A stretch of DNA of 64,000 nucleotides from Micractinium sp. NFX-FRZ (taxonomy: Eukaryota > Chlorophyta > Trebouxiophyceae > Chlorellales > Chlorellaceae): positions 1 to 64,000 of the forward strand of contig JAPTJF010000220.1 in NCBI GenBank assembly GCA_029339195.1. The letters are read 5' to 3'. Shown here piece after piece: positions 45,401 to 56,500 of the stretch. Below the pieces are notes generated by a model that was not told where the DNA came from, searched no databases, and was given only the letters and a program-made list of their open reading frames with translations. The position numbers and the translations under genes were made by a program. Every line of letters starts with the position of its first letter. Position 1 is the stretch's first letter.

Positions 45401-47528
45401 GTGGTGGCCTCTCCTGCCCACCTCACAGCCAGCGCTGCAGGGGCCCGACTACAGCAGCCTCCGCAGCAGCAGCGACCGGGGGGCCAGCTGCACGGCCTTG
45501 TGCGCCTGCTGTTTGTGCGCCTGACGGCGCTGGGCCTGCCGCCCTTCCTGCTGCGCCGGCAGTACCGCTGCCACCCCGAGTGAGTGGGCAAGCACTGGTG
45601 CAGGCGTGCATGCTGCAGTGCACGTGCATGTGCGTTCGGATCTATGTCATCTGAGCCCCACATATTCCTGTCGGACCAAGCCTCCCGGCCATCATCCGCC
45701 CACCCCCCTTGCGCTCACCCTGCCCTGCCCCCCGCAGCATCTCAGCGGTGCCAAACGCCCAGTTCTACGGCGGCCGCCTGCAGGATGGATGCACCCGGGA
45801 GCAGCGCGCCTCGCTGCTGCCGGGCCTGCCCAGCCTCGCCTTCCTGGATGTGCGAGGGCAGGAGCAGTACAGCGCAGGTGGGGCGGGAGACGAGGGGGCT
45901 AGGTGGTGGGTTGGGGGCTAGGTTGGGTGTAGGAGCGGCAGCCAGCCGGGTGCTCCCAAGAGAGGTGATGTGGCTTGCCCTGGATGGCCAGCCTACAGTT
46001 GGATGGTACTTTATTATTTCCATTGCTGATCCCACGCCTTCTCCCTTGCCTCCCTCTTCCAAGCAGGGCGCAGCGCCAGCAACCAGGCGGAGGCGGAGGC
46101 CGTGGTGGCGGCGGTGGAGCTCCTGGTCGCTTCAGGAGTCGGCCTGGGCCAGTGCGGCGTCATCTGCTTCTACCGAGCGCAGGTGGGTTGGGCGTCAATC
46201 AGAGGGCAGCAACCGGGATGCAGGCTTCGCGTGCAGCAATGTGTGTGCATCAAGGTTCCGGAAGGGACACTGCTTGCTAAAATTAGGACACCCCGCTTTT
46301 GCCCATTCGTGCAGGTGGCCCTGGTGCGCTCGCTTCTGGACCGCCGCCTGCCCCAGCTGCAGCAGCAGCAGCAGCAGCGGCAACAGGCTGCTGCACTGGC
46401 GGGCGACAGCTGCAGCCATGGGGCGGAAGAGGGGCTGGATCTTGCAGCAGGCAGGGGCGCAGGCAGCGAGGAGGGCGGGAGTGAGGGGGAGCCTGCAGCG
46501 CAGCAGAATGTGCAGGTGGCTACGGTTGACTCGTTCCAGGCAAGTGGTGCTGATGCCAGAGCCCGCTGGTGCAGCTTGATGTGAACTATGCCTGAATGGC
46601 AGCTGCTCTGACTGCTGTGGGGTGGCTGCTCGGCCTGCGCTCGACTCGACTGCCCGCCAACCGTCATGCCTGCCCACGTGCCCGCTTGCCTCCCTGTGCC
46701 TGCCTTGCCGCCCTGCCTGCCTGCCTGCAGGGAGCCGAGTGCGACGCCATCATCCTCACCACTGCCATCACGCGGCCAGGAGCTTTTGCCTCAGGTGCGG
46801 CAGCCTCTACAGCCCTGCTCAGCCTGCGCTGCTCTTCATTGAACACTCACACACCCACTGTCACGTGCATGCCACGCACACTCCCTTCTCCACAAGACAC
46901 AGCACGCCTTCAAGTCACATCGTGGTCATCTCTCTGTTCTCCCACCCTGGTTCGCACCCCACAGCCTCCCCCTGCCCCACCTCCTGCAGACTCCTGCCGC
47001 CTCAACGTGGCATTGACCCGCGCCCGCCGCAACCTTATCATTGTCGGCTGTGCCCCGGCGCTGCAGCAGTCAGCACCCGCCTTTGCCGCCCTGCTGGCGC
47101 GCTGCCGGGCAACGCCTGGCGGCTACTTCCAGGGCCGCCTGCCAGCCCCCGGGGTGCTGGCAGCGGCGAGGCAGCAGGCCGGGCGGCAGGCGCCGCTGCC
47201 GGGGGCGCTGGCGGGCAGCGCATCGCCGACGTCAGCAGCTGCGCAGCAGCAGCAGCAGCGGCAGCAGCAGCCTGCATGGGGACCGGCGGGGGCGCCAACA
47301 GCACGGGCGATGGAGCAGGAGTCAGGGGAGGAAGACTGGTCGCTCGTAGATGAGATGGAGGCCCCAGAGAGCTCCCGCCAACAAGGCATGCTAGTGTCAG
47401 CACCGGCGGCACCAGCAGTGGCAGCAGCAGCGGCACCAGCAGCGGCAGCACCGGCTGCAGGGCTTGTAGGGGCTGGTCCCACAGATGAGCAGGAGGCAGG
47501 AGAGGAGGGCAGCTGGGATCAGGTCTAG
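39402..47528 (+). CDS. ZGRF1: ZGRF1-type SF1 DNA helicase with N-terminal DUF2439
   Basis: Eighteen exons from 39402-40080 to 46990-47528 join with every phase consistent into 1514 residues. The N-terminus is the DUF2439 domain of ZGRF1 and yeast Mte1: ATYTQDGHKKLAKNRRWLDG. A disordered Ala/Gln/Pro-rich region follows, then SIYLILKSGRQKSAEYRRDD and LWVLSNTPDF of the ZGRF1 core. Helicase motifs appear in order: I GPFGSGKST, Ia AAHTNVAVD, II VVILDECSQM, III AAGDPLQLPP, IV RRQYRCHP, V TVDSFQGAE and VI NVALTRARRN. ZGRF1 is a 5'-3' helicase acting in recombination and crosslink repair (family knowledge). No GRF zinc finger was found, unlike animal ZGRF1. Introns 42968-43166 and 46540-46730 have GC donors. 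The P-loop is split by an intron after GSG. Confidence 0.92.
42323..42341. repeat. Interstitial telomere-like (CCCTAA)n
   Basis: AAACCCTAACCCTAACCCTA, nearly three CCCTAA units, inside a ZGRF1 intron just before the exon at 42393. This is the 6-base type, not the 7-base CCCTAAA of plants and Chlorella. Confidence 0.8.
45069..45185. repeat. Tandem repeat in ZGRF1 intron, 70-bp offset
   Basis: 45069-45115 and 45139-45185 share GGCGACCTG.GCCTGC.TGG, CAGGCCCTGCTGTGC and ATGGGCGTCT. Both are in the intron between exons 12 and 13. Confidence 0.75.
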
Positions 47529-47658
47529 GCCGCCAGCGGTTCTTGTGGGGCATGCAGATGCTGTGCGAGGCCACGCCCGCTGCGGTAGTACTGCACCCCA
47601 CTTGCTCTTGATGCATATCGAAACTATTACTTCACAAATGTTTGATCGATCCTGACAT

Positions 47659-47664
47659 GTAAAG
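47659..47664 (+). terminator. TGTAAA poly(A) signal, ZGRF1-like gene
   Basis: 131 bases past the TAG stop. It lies only about 45 bases from the stop codon of the convergent sulfotransferase gene, so the two 3' UTRs probably overlap. Confidence 0.55.
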
Positions 47665-47706
47665 GAAGTGCGCACAGAAAACAGTCAACTCTGGCAAGCC
47701 TGCCAT

Positions 47707-47802
47707 TCAGCGCTTGCTTCGCCGCTTGCTTGCGGCTGCTGCTACCGCGCTGTCGCCTGCTGCTCCTCCGCCTCCTGCTGCTGCCCGCCTTCCCAGGGCG
47801 GC

Positions 47803-47842
<40 letters not shown>

Positions 47843-50613
47843 GCTCCCGTGGCAGCAGGCCCAAACTGCAGGGACCCCACGTCATGCCCGTACTGCTGCT
47901 GTACTGCAGAGAAGCACGCACTGTGTTGGCCTCTATAGAAGTCCAACACGTCACAGTACTGCTCCCTGGCTGCCGGGCGCTTCTTCCCTGCACACGGGTG
48001 TTGAGGTGTGGTTGAGGCAAGGCGGGGCAAGGATGATGTAAGGGGCATGCATGCAAGTGGGGAGGAGGAGCGGTGGATGCGCAGTGGCTGGCGGGCGGGG
48101 CAGCAGGGAGGGCGGAGCCACTGCCCATGAACTGATGATGCTTCGGTCCGTGTCCAGTGGCAGGCGCACCTGAGTCTTTGGACTCATTGCAGCCCCTCCC
48201 ATTGACGTTCTCCAGCTGCTTTTCTAATGGCCGCACCTGCGCAGAAAGGGCAGGGGTGCGCTTGGCAGTTGGTTGCTGTTTTGCTGCGCCGGCAGGCACA
48301 GGCCCCCTGAGGGGGGCGCACAGGCGCAGGTCTCCCACTGCATATGTCATCGGTGCAGCCACTGTTGGCACCCAGCCCGCCTGCTCAGGTTTGCTCCCTC
48401 TCAAACCAACACAAAACAGGACCCCACTGCTCTCAGCCACAGCGATAGAGCCATTGCCCACAGCGGCCGCCACGCACTGGTGGCGCATCAGAGGGCCGCC
48501 GCCGCTCCAGCTCTTCGAGCACGGTGGCCAGATCTTCATCTATCGCTTCCGTTCGTCCGATAAAGTCCACCGCCCAGCCGCCGCCCGCTGCCAGCATGCA
48601 GTCCTCCTGCGGTTGAATGTGGTCCCACACGAAATCGGCGCCCTTCCTGCAGCGTGTTCAAGGTTCAGTTGGGGTGCCTGTTGAGGTGCAGAAGGCACGG
48701 GGTTGCGCTGGTTGGTGTGCGGGGCAAGGGTAAAAGTGTGCCCCCCACACACTGTTTGCGCCTCCTTGCCTTGTTGGCACAGCATGACATCAGGAGGCGT
48801 GCATCCGTGGGGGTAGTCCACTGCTCTCCTCCCTCCTGGCCCCGCCTGCCCCACTCTCGCGCCCCGCCCGCCTTGGCCTGCCCTACCCTCCCACCCACCC
48901 CCTCCGCACCCTCCCGTGCCAGCATCTCAACGGATTAGGGTTGGGGCGACCCTAAACCCTAAACCCTTGGGGGCACACTCACTTGGAGCACAGCCGGTCG
49001 CTGGTGCACACCGTGGCAAAGCCGGCCGGGTCGGCACAAAACTGGTTCCACCCGCCGTAGGCTGCATTGCCTGGGGGAGACAGGTTCCTCATCATCATGC
49101 TGCAGATGAGGGGCGGAAAGGGGAGGTAGCACAGCGAGCAGTGCAGTTGGGTGGGCATATGAGCAGGCACGACGTGGTCAGTGGGCGCTGCCAGCGTGCG
49201 GCAGCGTCTGGCGCGGCATGCAGGTGTCGGGTGGGCGCCAGCGCGGCTGAACGGCCAATCCAATGGCATCAGGCAAACAGGGAGCCCTGGCGGGGGTGGG
49301 GGAAGGGGGGCGGGCGCACCGGTAGCTGCTGATCGCCCTCTGGTACGAGTTGCGCACAAAGGTGACCACAAAGTAGGTGCTCCATAGGTCCTCCAACTCC
49401 TGCCCCGTCAGCATCTGCATGGATCAGGCGCGGGCCAGCGGGGTGAGCACGGGAGCAGAGGGGACAGGTGGCCGAACAGGCAATTTGGAACGTCTGCGAG
49501 ATATGATAATCTAGGAGGTGTTGGGGCCTCCATGCACCCAACCCAGTTTAAACTAAAGGGGATGGGCGCTGGCTTGTGGACGGGTGGCGCAGGAGCGTAA
49601 CCGCCGTTGCCGACAATCTGGCCTCCCCAAATGCAACAGCTTCGTTCAGTGGCCCACAGCACCTGCAGCGGCTCAAAGCTCATCGCTGCCTCGGTTTGAT
49701 TGTTGGCGCCGGCTGTGGCATTCGTGGCGCCCTCGGCGCCGGAGCGGCGGCAGCCCTTAAAGTGGCAGAGCAGGCTGCTGGAGGCGGTCTTGGCGTGGCG
49801 CAGGTACACAACTGGGAGGGCGGGAGGGAAGGGGGAGGACGGGGAGGCACGAGGGGGCCAGTACAGTCAGCAGAGGGGGGATGAAGAGCGGAGGCACTGG
49901 TGCCCCAACCCACAAGTGGTGCATCTGTGTGTACGCCAACAGTGCAATGCATTGGTCCCCGCGTGGGGCAGGCTGGAAGCGTTGCCTGGTCATGGCAGCA
50001 GCCTGCCCACCTTTGTACATGTGATTGACCAGCACTTGGCATGCAGAGAAGAGCTGCAGCGGCGGCAGCGGGTGACCTGCAGGCCAGGCGGTGGGGTTGG
50101 GCGGTAGCGCGGCGCTCGGGCCGTGTTGTTGGGTAGGTGCGCACCAACCGTGTGGGTTGTGACCTTGCATAAGGATGCACGGATGGGGATGCATGCCTAG
50201 GCCCAGGGCAGCAGCGCGTTGACAGAGTGTGGATGCTGCTCGCAGGCAAAGATGAAACCCTCCAACCGCCAGGACAGGTTCTCACCCGCCGCTATGGCCT
50301 CCTCACGCTGCGCCAGCCACGCCTGCGTACGGTTCTGCCGCCACTCCTTGTATCCAACCTGCCACTGCTGCGGGTTGAGAGGCCCTGCTTTCGTCACAAA
50401 GCCGTGCACTCCTGCCCCCGCGGGAACGGCGGCAGCCGTGGCGGCAGCCGTGGCGGCGGCGGCACTGGCACGCAGCACCGCATACAGAGAGGTGCACAGC
50501 ACAGCGCCGATCAGCAAGAAAAGCCGCTTTCCATAGCTGGCTTTGCGTATTTGCAAGGACAGCAGCCGGGCGAGCCGAACAACCAGCCCTTTGCCGCGCG
50601 GAGGCTTGCGCAT
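47707..50613 (-). CDS. Type II membrane sulfotransferase (Sulfotransfer_2-like)
   Basis: Eight exons (50224-50613, 50011-50053, 49663-49811, 49320-49414, 48983-49099, 48478-48646, 48170-48236, 47707-47987) sum in phase to 436 residues. A basic N-terminus and one segment LFLLIGAVLCTSLYAVL give a type II Golgi topology. VVYLRHAKTASSSLLCHF matches the 5'-phosphosulfate loop of PAPS-dependent sulfotransferases. FVVTFVRNSYQRAISSYR matches the 3'-phosphate site (Arg, Ser). KGADFVWDHIQ and DFIGRTEAIDEDL fit the carbohydrate sulfotransferase family, so the likely substrate is a polysaccharide or glycoprotein. The tail has YCDVLDFYRGQHSACF and a polyQ run. Exon 1 end at 50224 is the least certain join. 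An in-frame Met at 50664 would extend the N-terminus. Confidence 0.82.
48934..48968. repeat. Inverted interstitial telomere-like motif
   Basis: ATTAGGGTT is followed after a short GGGGCG spacer by ACCCTAAACCCTAAACCC, so the two halves point head-to-head. The right half is the plant-type 7-base CCCTAAA repeat (two full units and a part). It lies in the sulfotransferase intron 48647-48982. Confidence 0.8.
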
Positions 50614-51416
50614 TGCTAGGCGCCACAGGCAGAACGTTTCAATGGGTGCGCATGCGCAGCACACGGAGATTAAAAGCCCCTATGCAGACTCGCTTGCGCG
50701 GTGTGTTCTATGCTGGGTGCGTCGTGGCGGCGGCGGTGGGCGGAAGCTCGTGCCCAGGCTCGACGGCAGGAACACCGCGAGCAACCTGATGCATCTTGTT
50801 GCTGCGAATACTCAGTTCGACACTCGGCATCTGGGAGCCTAATGAGGCTACAACTGGACACGAGCCGCCCAAGTCGGCTCACACCTCCTGTTGGCTCTCT
50901 GCCACTGCCACCGGGCGCCTGGGAGATCGCCCGGAGGGTTTTGAGTCATCATGCGATTTGTTCTTGATTCCTTTGAAAAGGTGCCTGGTAGCCTGCTTGG
51001 TCTCCTCGGCAAGTCTGTTGTTGGAAGCAGACATGGTCCAGGTGGCAGGCAGCAGGCAGCAGGCAGCAGGCAGGCTGCCGGCTGGAAGGCGGCAGTCGCT
51101 CTAGTCACAGACCGGCCTGTGCGTACAGGCGGCAGTCTCTCTAGATAGTCTTCATCTGGCCTGTGGGTAATAAATCAGAAAACTAACGCCCTCCCAGCAC
51201 ATGGCACTTGGGTCAAATTGAAACCAACTTGCAAATCCAGGAGGCTCTGCAGCTGCAAGGGGGAGCTGCAAGGAAGCAGCGGCTGCCACCTGTCACGGAC
51301 GTGTTGGCATGTATAACACGCTTTCTGCAGTCGCAATCGCCTGCTGCACACACTGCCTCATTGCAAATCGCCTTTGCATCGCCTCGCAGACGCCCGTGAG
51401 CTTTGGACTCGAGACC
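50614..51416. promoter_or_regulatory. Divergent intergenic region, sulfotransferase / PLAC8
   Basis: About 800 bases between opposed starts. Contains a CAGGCAG heptamer repeat at 51044-51074 and two TCTAGATAGT copies (about 51138 and, beyond the start in intron 1, 51589). No gene recognised. Confidence 0.4.
51044..51074. repeat. (CAGGCAG)4 heptamer repeat
   Basis: Four tandem heptamers in the divergent intergenic region upstream of the PLAC8 gene. Confidence 0.75.
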
Positions 51417-52559
51417 ATGGCCACCCACTTGCAGACCAACAAGTGGCCAACAGGGCTCTGTGTGAGTGCTGGACTATACTGGTCGTCCAAAGTGTGCCGT
51501 TTGGAACCTGCAAGCAGGGCGGGCACTGTCGCCGCTCCACTGCCGCCAAACGCGGAAGTCTAAACGGAGGCCCCGTGGCGCCGTGCCTCTAGATAGTTTG
51601 CATGCTTGGTTGTGAATAGCGCTGGTTATCTTGCCAGGCGGCAGCAGCAGCTTGCTGACGCCAGCTGTTGCGCCCCCCGCCCGGTGCCGCCCAACGGCGA
51701 CGGCTGTGCTTGCCGGCCCTGCTGCCGTCTCCTGTGCTCCGCATCGGACGTGCGATAACCGTTGCACACGACGCCCGCCCAGCACGAGATGAGCCACACC
51801 CCCGAAACTTGATCTCATCCGTCCTCACGGTCCTTCCCGCCTGCCTCGTCTTTGTGTGCAGGACTGCTTCTCAGACTGCGGCACGTGTTGCTTTGGGTTC
51901 TTTTGTGCGCCATGCCTGTACGGCCAGAACGCCGAGAAGCTGGGCAGCTCGTGCTTCGCCAACTGCCTCCTCTTCTTCCTGTGCGGAGGCATGTTCTCCT
52001 GCTGCTTCACCGGCAACCGCCAGAAGCTGCGGGCCAACCACGCGCTCGCCCCCGAGCCCTGCAACGATTGCTGCGTCATGTGCTGGTGCGTTTGTGGCAG
52101 GGTCTATGTGGCAGGAGCTGCTGCAGAGCGTTCTCATTTGTAGAGGCTCATGGCTCGTGGCCTGCTGGTGAACCCGTGCTGCTTGAGGCCTTCTGAGTCG
52201 GTGCTGGGCTGTCAACCGGCTGGCCAAGTCCTCACGCTGCTCCCATCTGCCTCGTCTGCGCTGCAGGTGCCCGGCCTGCGCTGTGTGCCAGGAGGCGCGT
52301 GTGCTCAAGGTGGGTTGCAGACGAGGAGGGCGAGGATCGGTGCCAGTCCGTTGCATGCTGGGCGGGACGGGCATGGCAGTGCTGGGTGGTTAGTTGCTTG
52401 GCTGCTAGTTGGGTGCTGCGCATTGGCCGCCCCGCCACGTCCCCCTCACAAGCACCGCCTGCCTGCACCCCCTGCCTGCAGACGCACGGCGCGGCGCCCC
52501 AGTTCTACCAGGCACCCGTGATGGCGCCTCCGCCGCCCCAGGCCATGGCGCAGGTGTGA
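51417..52559 (+). CDS. PLAC8 family Cys-rich membrane protein
   Basis: Four exons (51417-51461, 51862-52085, 52267-52309, 52482-52559) give 129 residues in consistent phase. The sequence runs MATHLQTNKWPTGLC, then DCFSDCGTCCFGFFCAPCLY, the PLAC8 signature with CC followed by a Cys-rich hydrophobic stretch. A second hydrophobic segment is FANCLLFFLCGGMFSCCF, and CNDCCVMCWCPACAVCQEAR closes the domain. A Pro-rich tail ends PPPPQAMAQV. PLAC8 proteins include plant FW2.2 size regulators and PCR cadmium-resistance transporters (family knowledge). Which role applies cannot be told. The start exon is short but supplies the conserved W-x2-GLC-DC junction. Confidence 0.85.
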
Positions 52560-53598
52560 AGCGGTGGAGGGTGGCACAGAGCCCCAGTCATACCCGACAC
52601 AGCTCCCCACCTGCCAGCTTTCTGGCCATGCAGCATGCTCATGCACATGCACACTAGGGGCAAGTAGCACGGAAGGACGCTCGCCAAGTGCCACCGTGCG
52701 TGCATACGCCATCTGGGCCAGGGGCGTGTGCGCTTGGAATGGCGTTTTTCAAACCCAACGTGTGACGATGATACCCTGCACTCCGCACTTGCGTGATGGC
52801 GCCGCCATCTACCACTTGATCTCAGCGCCCGTGTCTTGCTTCATTTGTGCGCATCTACCTTTATGAGCCAGGTACCTAGCGTGCCAACACCCCTTCCTTT
52901 GTTAAGAGAGAGACTTGCAACGTGTTCGATCAACCTAACGGATTCACCGCACTTCAAATGTAATGATGAGGCATCCACGTGCATAGTGCTGACTCTTCAG
53001 CAGGCTCAGCATGGGCCGCTGCACCAGCAGCCTTGTCCCTGCCTTGATTTCCCACAGCGTCGTTGTAAAGCCCAGCCTCCAGCATGTTTTCTTTCAAAGC
53101 TGGCCCTCAGGCCTGCAAACAGCTGCCTTCAATATTGTGGGACATGCCGGGCTCGGTACGGGGCCCAGGGTAGAGGTGAGGCACGCGAAGGAGTTGCTGG
53201 GAGAGATGGGGGCAAGGGTCAGTGTAATTGCGTGTGGTGCTGTTGTGTGCTGCATGGGCAGTAAACCGTTCGATTTGAGTATGGGCAGGTGCCCTGAGGG
53301 CCTGCACCAGCTTCCCTCCACTCCCGCCCGCCCACCCCGCCGCCCCGGGTGGAAAGCCGCCAGCTCCCAAATCAGAGCACAGCACCTGCCTCCGCCACGC
53401 CGCGACTAACTGATCAACGTTCCGCGCCTCACGCAGCGTGTGGCAGGAGCAGCGTGCAGCTGAGCTCTGAATTTTGAAAGCGCATCGCCCGTGCCCGGCC
53501 CACCGTGCCGGCAGCAGCGATGTCGCGTCTCTGATCGACCTGCGACACTCTTTGAAGAACCTATATCTCCGGGAAAGGCTCCCGAGACGCCCGCAGCC
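52560..53598. other. Intergenic region, PLAC8 / Treslin-like
   Basis: About 1 kb without a recognised gene. A TGTAA at 52959-52963 may end the PLAC8 transcript, leaving about 640 bases for the promoter of the next gene. Confidence 0.4.
52959..52963 (+). terminator. Possible TGTAA poly(A) signal, PLAC8 gene
   Basis: TGTAATG about 400 bases past the stop, same strand. Distance makes it uncertain. Confidence 0.35.
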
Positions 53599-56500
53599 AT
53601 GCGGCGCCTCTTCGTGGTGCTCGACCTCTCCCTGCTGCGTCAGCCGGGGGAAGAGCAGCGCGAGGCGGTGCTGCAGCAGCTGACCACTACCGTAGCGCGG
53701 CTATGGGCCGCGTACCAGCCCCCCGGCAGCAGCGGCGGTGGCGGCGGCCGGCACGTCAGCTGGGGCTATGCCCTCTACGACTCTGCCTGCCCCGAGCTAC
53801 TGCTCAAGCCCAAGCTGCGGCGCATCGCTCAAACCCTGCGTGAGTAGCTGCCCTGCTGGATGGGTGCTGCTGGCTCTCTGCCGCTGAGGCGGCCACGCTG
53901 CATCGCCCGGCCGGCAGCTGTTGCCAGCTGCCCACTTGATCACTTCCGCCGTGTTTGACGCGTGCATGCCCCCCCACCTGCCCCCTGCAGGCCTGCCTGC
54001 GGCCTTCCAAGAGATCATGCAGACCGACTGCCGGGGCGCTGAGTTGGCGCACTTTGTCGCCCTGGTGGGTGCTGCTGCCCAAGCCTCTGTGGAGGGTGGC
54101 AGCAGCAGCGAGGCGCCAGCGGCGGCGCTGGCGCGCTCCCTTCAGAGCGCGCTGGGCTCCAGCTTCATGAAGAAGCTTCAGGAGCTGGCAGACAACGACA
54201 GCAGCAGCGGCGGCAGCGTGCGCAGCAGGGCAGACGGCCTGCTGGTGCTGCTGACCCCCGGGCTGAGCAGCAATGCACATGTGCAGGACTTTGTGGGTGC
54301 TGACGTGCGCACTGGTGACGTGGCGGAGCGGCTGCTGTCGGCCGCCCTGCCGGCCGCGCTGTGGCAGCGGTGCTCCGGCGGCGCGCTGCGCGTCTGCTGG
54401 GTGGCAGCTGATACCGTTGTGGCTGGCAGCGGCGGTGAGCAGCCGCTGGCGGTGCTGCCACCGCTGCAGACGCTGGCAGTTCTGCCGCCCATGCAGCCTC
54501 TGGCGGTGCTGCCGCCGCTGCAGGAGCTCATGCGGCAGCACTGCGCCCAGGCGTCCGCTGCGCCCCTGGCTGAGCTGGCAGGGCCTTGCAGCCAGGCGGA
54601 GTTTGCTGCGCGCCTGGCGCTGCCGCAGGCATCTACTGCAGTGGATCAGCAGGCAGCGAGGCAGGCGGCGGGGGAGCAGGAGGAGGAGGATGATCCCTGG
54701 CCGGCAGCGGCTGGTCCGGATGAGGATGCAATGTCAAACCTGAAGCTGCTAGTGGCGTGCTTGGAGGGAGCCAAAGGTGGGTGCTCATTTTGGGCTCTCT
54801 TGAAAGGAGCCAAAAGTGGGTGCTCAGTATGGACCGGCTGACAGGCCAAGGTGATGTGGTGCAAAAGCAAGGCGGCGGGCAAGCATTGGAAGCACAGACA
54901 GCAGTCAGATATTGCAGCTGCATGCATGTGTGCATGCATGCCCGCGCTGGCTGCTGTGAGAGCTGACCTCCTCATTACTGCCAATTGGGCCCTGTGCAGA
55001 GCGCGAGGCGGACGAGGCCCGGCGCCGGCTGCGGGTGCAGCACCGCCAGCTGGCCAAGCAGCGACAGCACACCATGCTGCCGACCGCGGCGCGGCGCCAG
55101 CTGGTCGCAGTGGGCAAGAAGGGGGCGGCACTGCTTGAGAATGCAAAGCGCATGCAGGTGAGCTAATCTGTGCTGCTCCTGTGCTGCTGGTGCTGCTCCC
55201 GCTTCTTGGCACTGGTAATGCGGTGCAGGAAAGTGGCTGGCTGGCTGGATGCAGAGGTGCACAGTGAATGTTTCAGCTGCGATGTGCCCAGTTCCGGAAT
55301 ATGCATACAGTAGAGCGTGACCACTGCTGTGCCTCCTCCCCTCCCCGCCTCCCCGCTTGCAGGCCCGCAAGGGCGGCGCCTCCCAGCCCAACTCTGCACG
55401 CGCCACAAGTGACGACGGCGCCGCGTTCTCAGATGACATGGCGGCTGCAGCGGCTGTCAGGGCTGCCACGGCTGAGGAGGGCGAGGAGGCAGACAGCGGG
55501 AGCATCATGCCGCCGGAGGCAGCGGCTGCCGAGCTCAAAGGGTGAGGTGCAGCTCGAGATGGACATTGGGGGGTTGTGGGAAGGGTGGGCGCCACTGCGG
55601 GAGGCCCTCGGCTGGAGAGCGCTTCCCCTATGTTCCTTGCCAGCAGAATTTGCCGGCTCTCGTGTTGTAAGCGAACCGCGTCTGAGGTTAAGAGCGGCTG
55701 CAGCCGGTAGGCGGTTATCCTTGGGGGGGGCAGCTCAACTAGGGCCCAGCTGTGCCACCCTCTGAGCCCCATGAGGCCTCACGCCCTCCATTCCTCACCC
55801 ACGCCTCTTCCCTCTCTCTCCCGTCCAGTCGCCTGGAGGAGCTTCTGGCCAGCACAACAGCTGCCGAGCAGGCCCCCGCCCCGACAGCGCTGCTGCAGCA
55901 GATCCGCTCCCTGGTGGAGACGTGCTACTCCTCCATGCAGCGCTACTGCAACCGCAGAGGCCAGCAGCCACAGCAGCAGCAGCAGGCAGCTGCAGCAGGG
56001 GCGGCCACAGAGGGTGCAGCCGCAGCTGCCGCTGCTGCTGCACCTGCTGCAGCTGCAGCCGATGAGGCGACCAGCGCGCCGCCACTGGCGGCATTACTCG
56101 CTGCACCTGTGGCGCTTGCCCCGGCCGCCGCGGCCGCCAGCGGGCAGCAGTCACAAGGCCAGCCATTTGCAGCAACAGTGGCGACGTCCATCGATGGCAT
56201 GCGCTCGCTGCTGCTGCAGCAGGTGCCGGTGGCTCTGGCCGACCTGCGGCAGCAGCACACGCGGGCAGAGGAGCCGGCGGAGGTGCGCGCCCTCTCCCAC
56301 CGCTTCCTCCACGAGCTCCTGCTGCGCCTCAGCATCTGCGCCTACGGTGAGGGGGCTGCTCTGCAGGGGGAGGGGGGTTGTTCCCGGCCGGGGAAAGGGG
56401 TGCTTTGACTGGCCGCATGCATGGCGTGCTGGCTGGGGGTGTGCTGCGCCTGACTTGACCTGCGTGCTGGCTGGCTGCTCACCGTGCCTGGGGTCAGGCA

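Noticed and set aside
47806..47846. CAG runs as functional repeats in their own right
   Set aside because: Triplet runs of this kind occur in most genes of the window and in introns; here they simply encode polyQ at the sulfotransferase tail.
48934..48968. True chromosome end or telomere
   Set aside because: Only two to three units, inside an intron of a phase-consistent gene with coding sequence on both sides.
9279..50820. tRNA-like B-box fragments (GTTCGA/GATTCAA-type)
   Set aside because: No matching A box or cloverleaf could be drawn around them.
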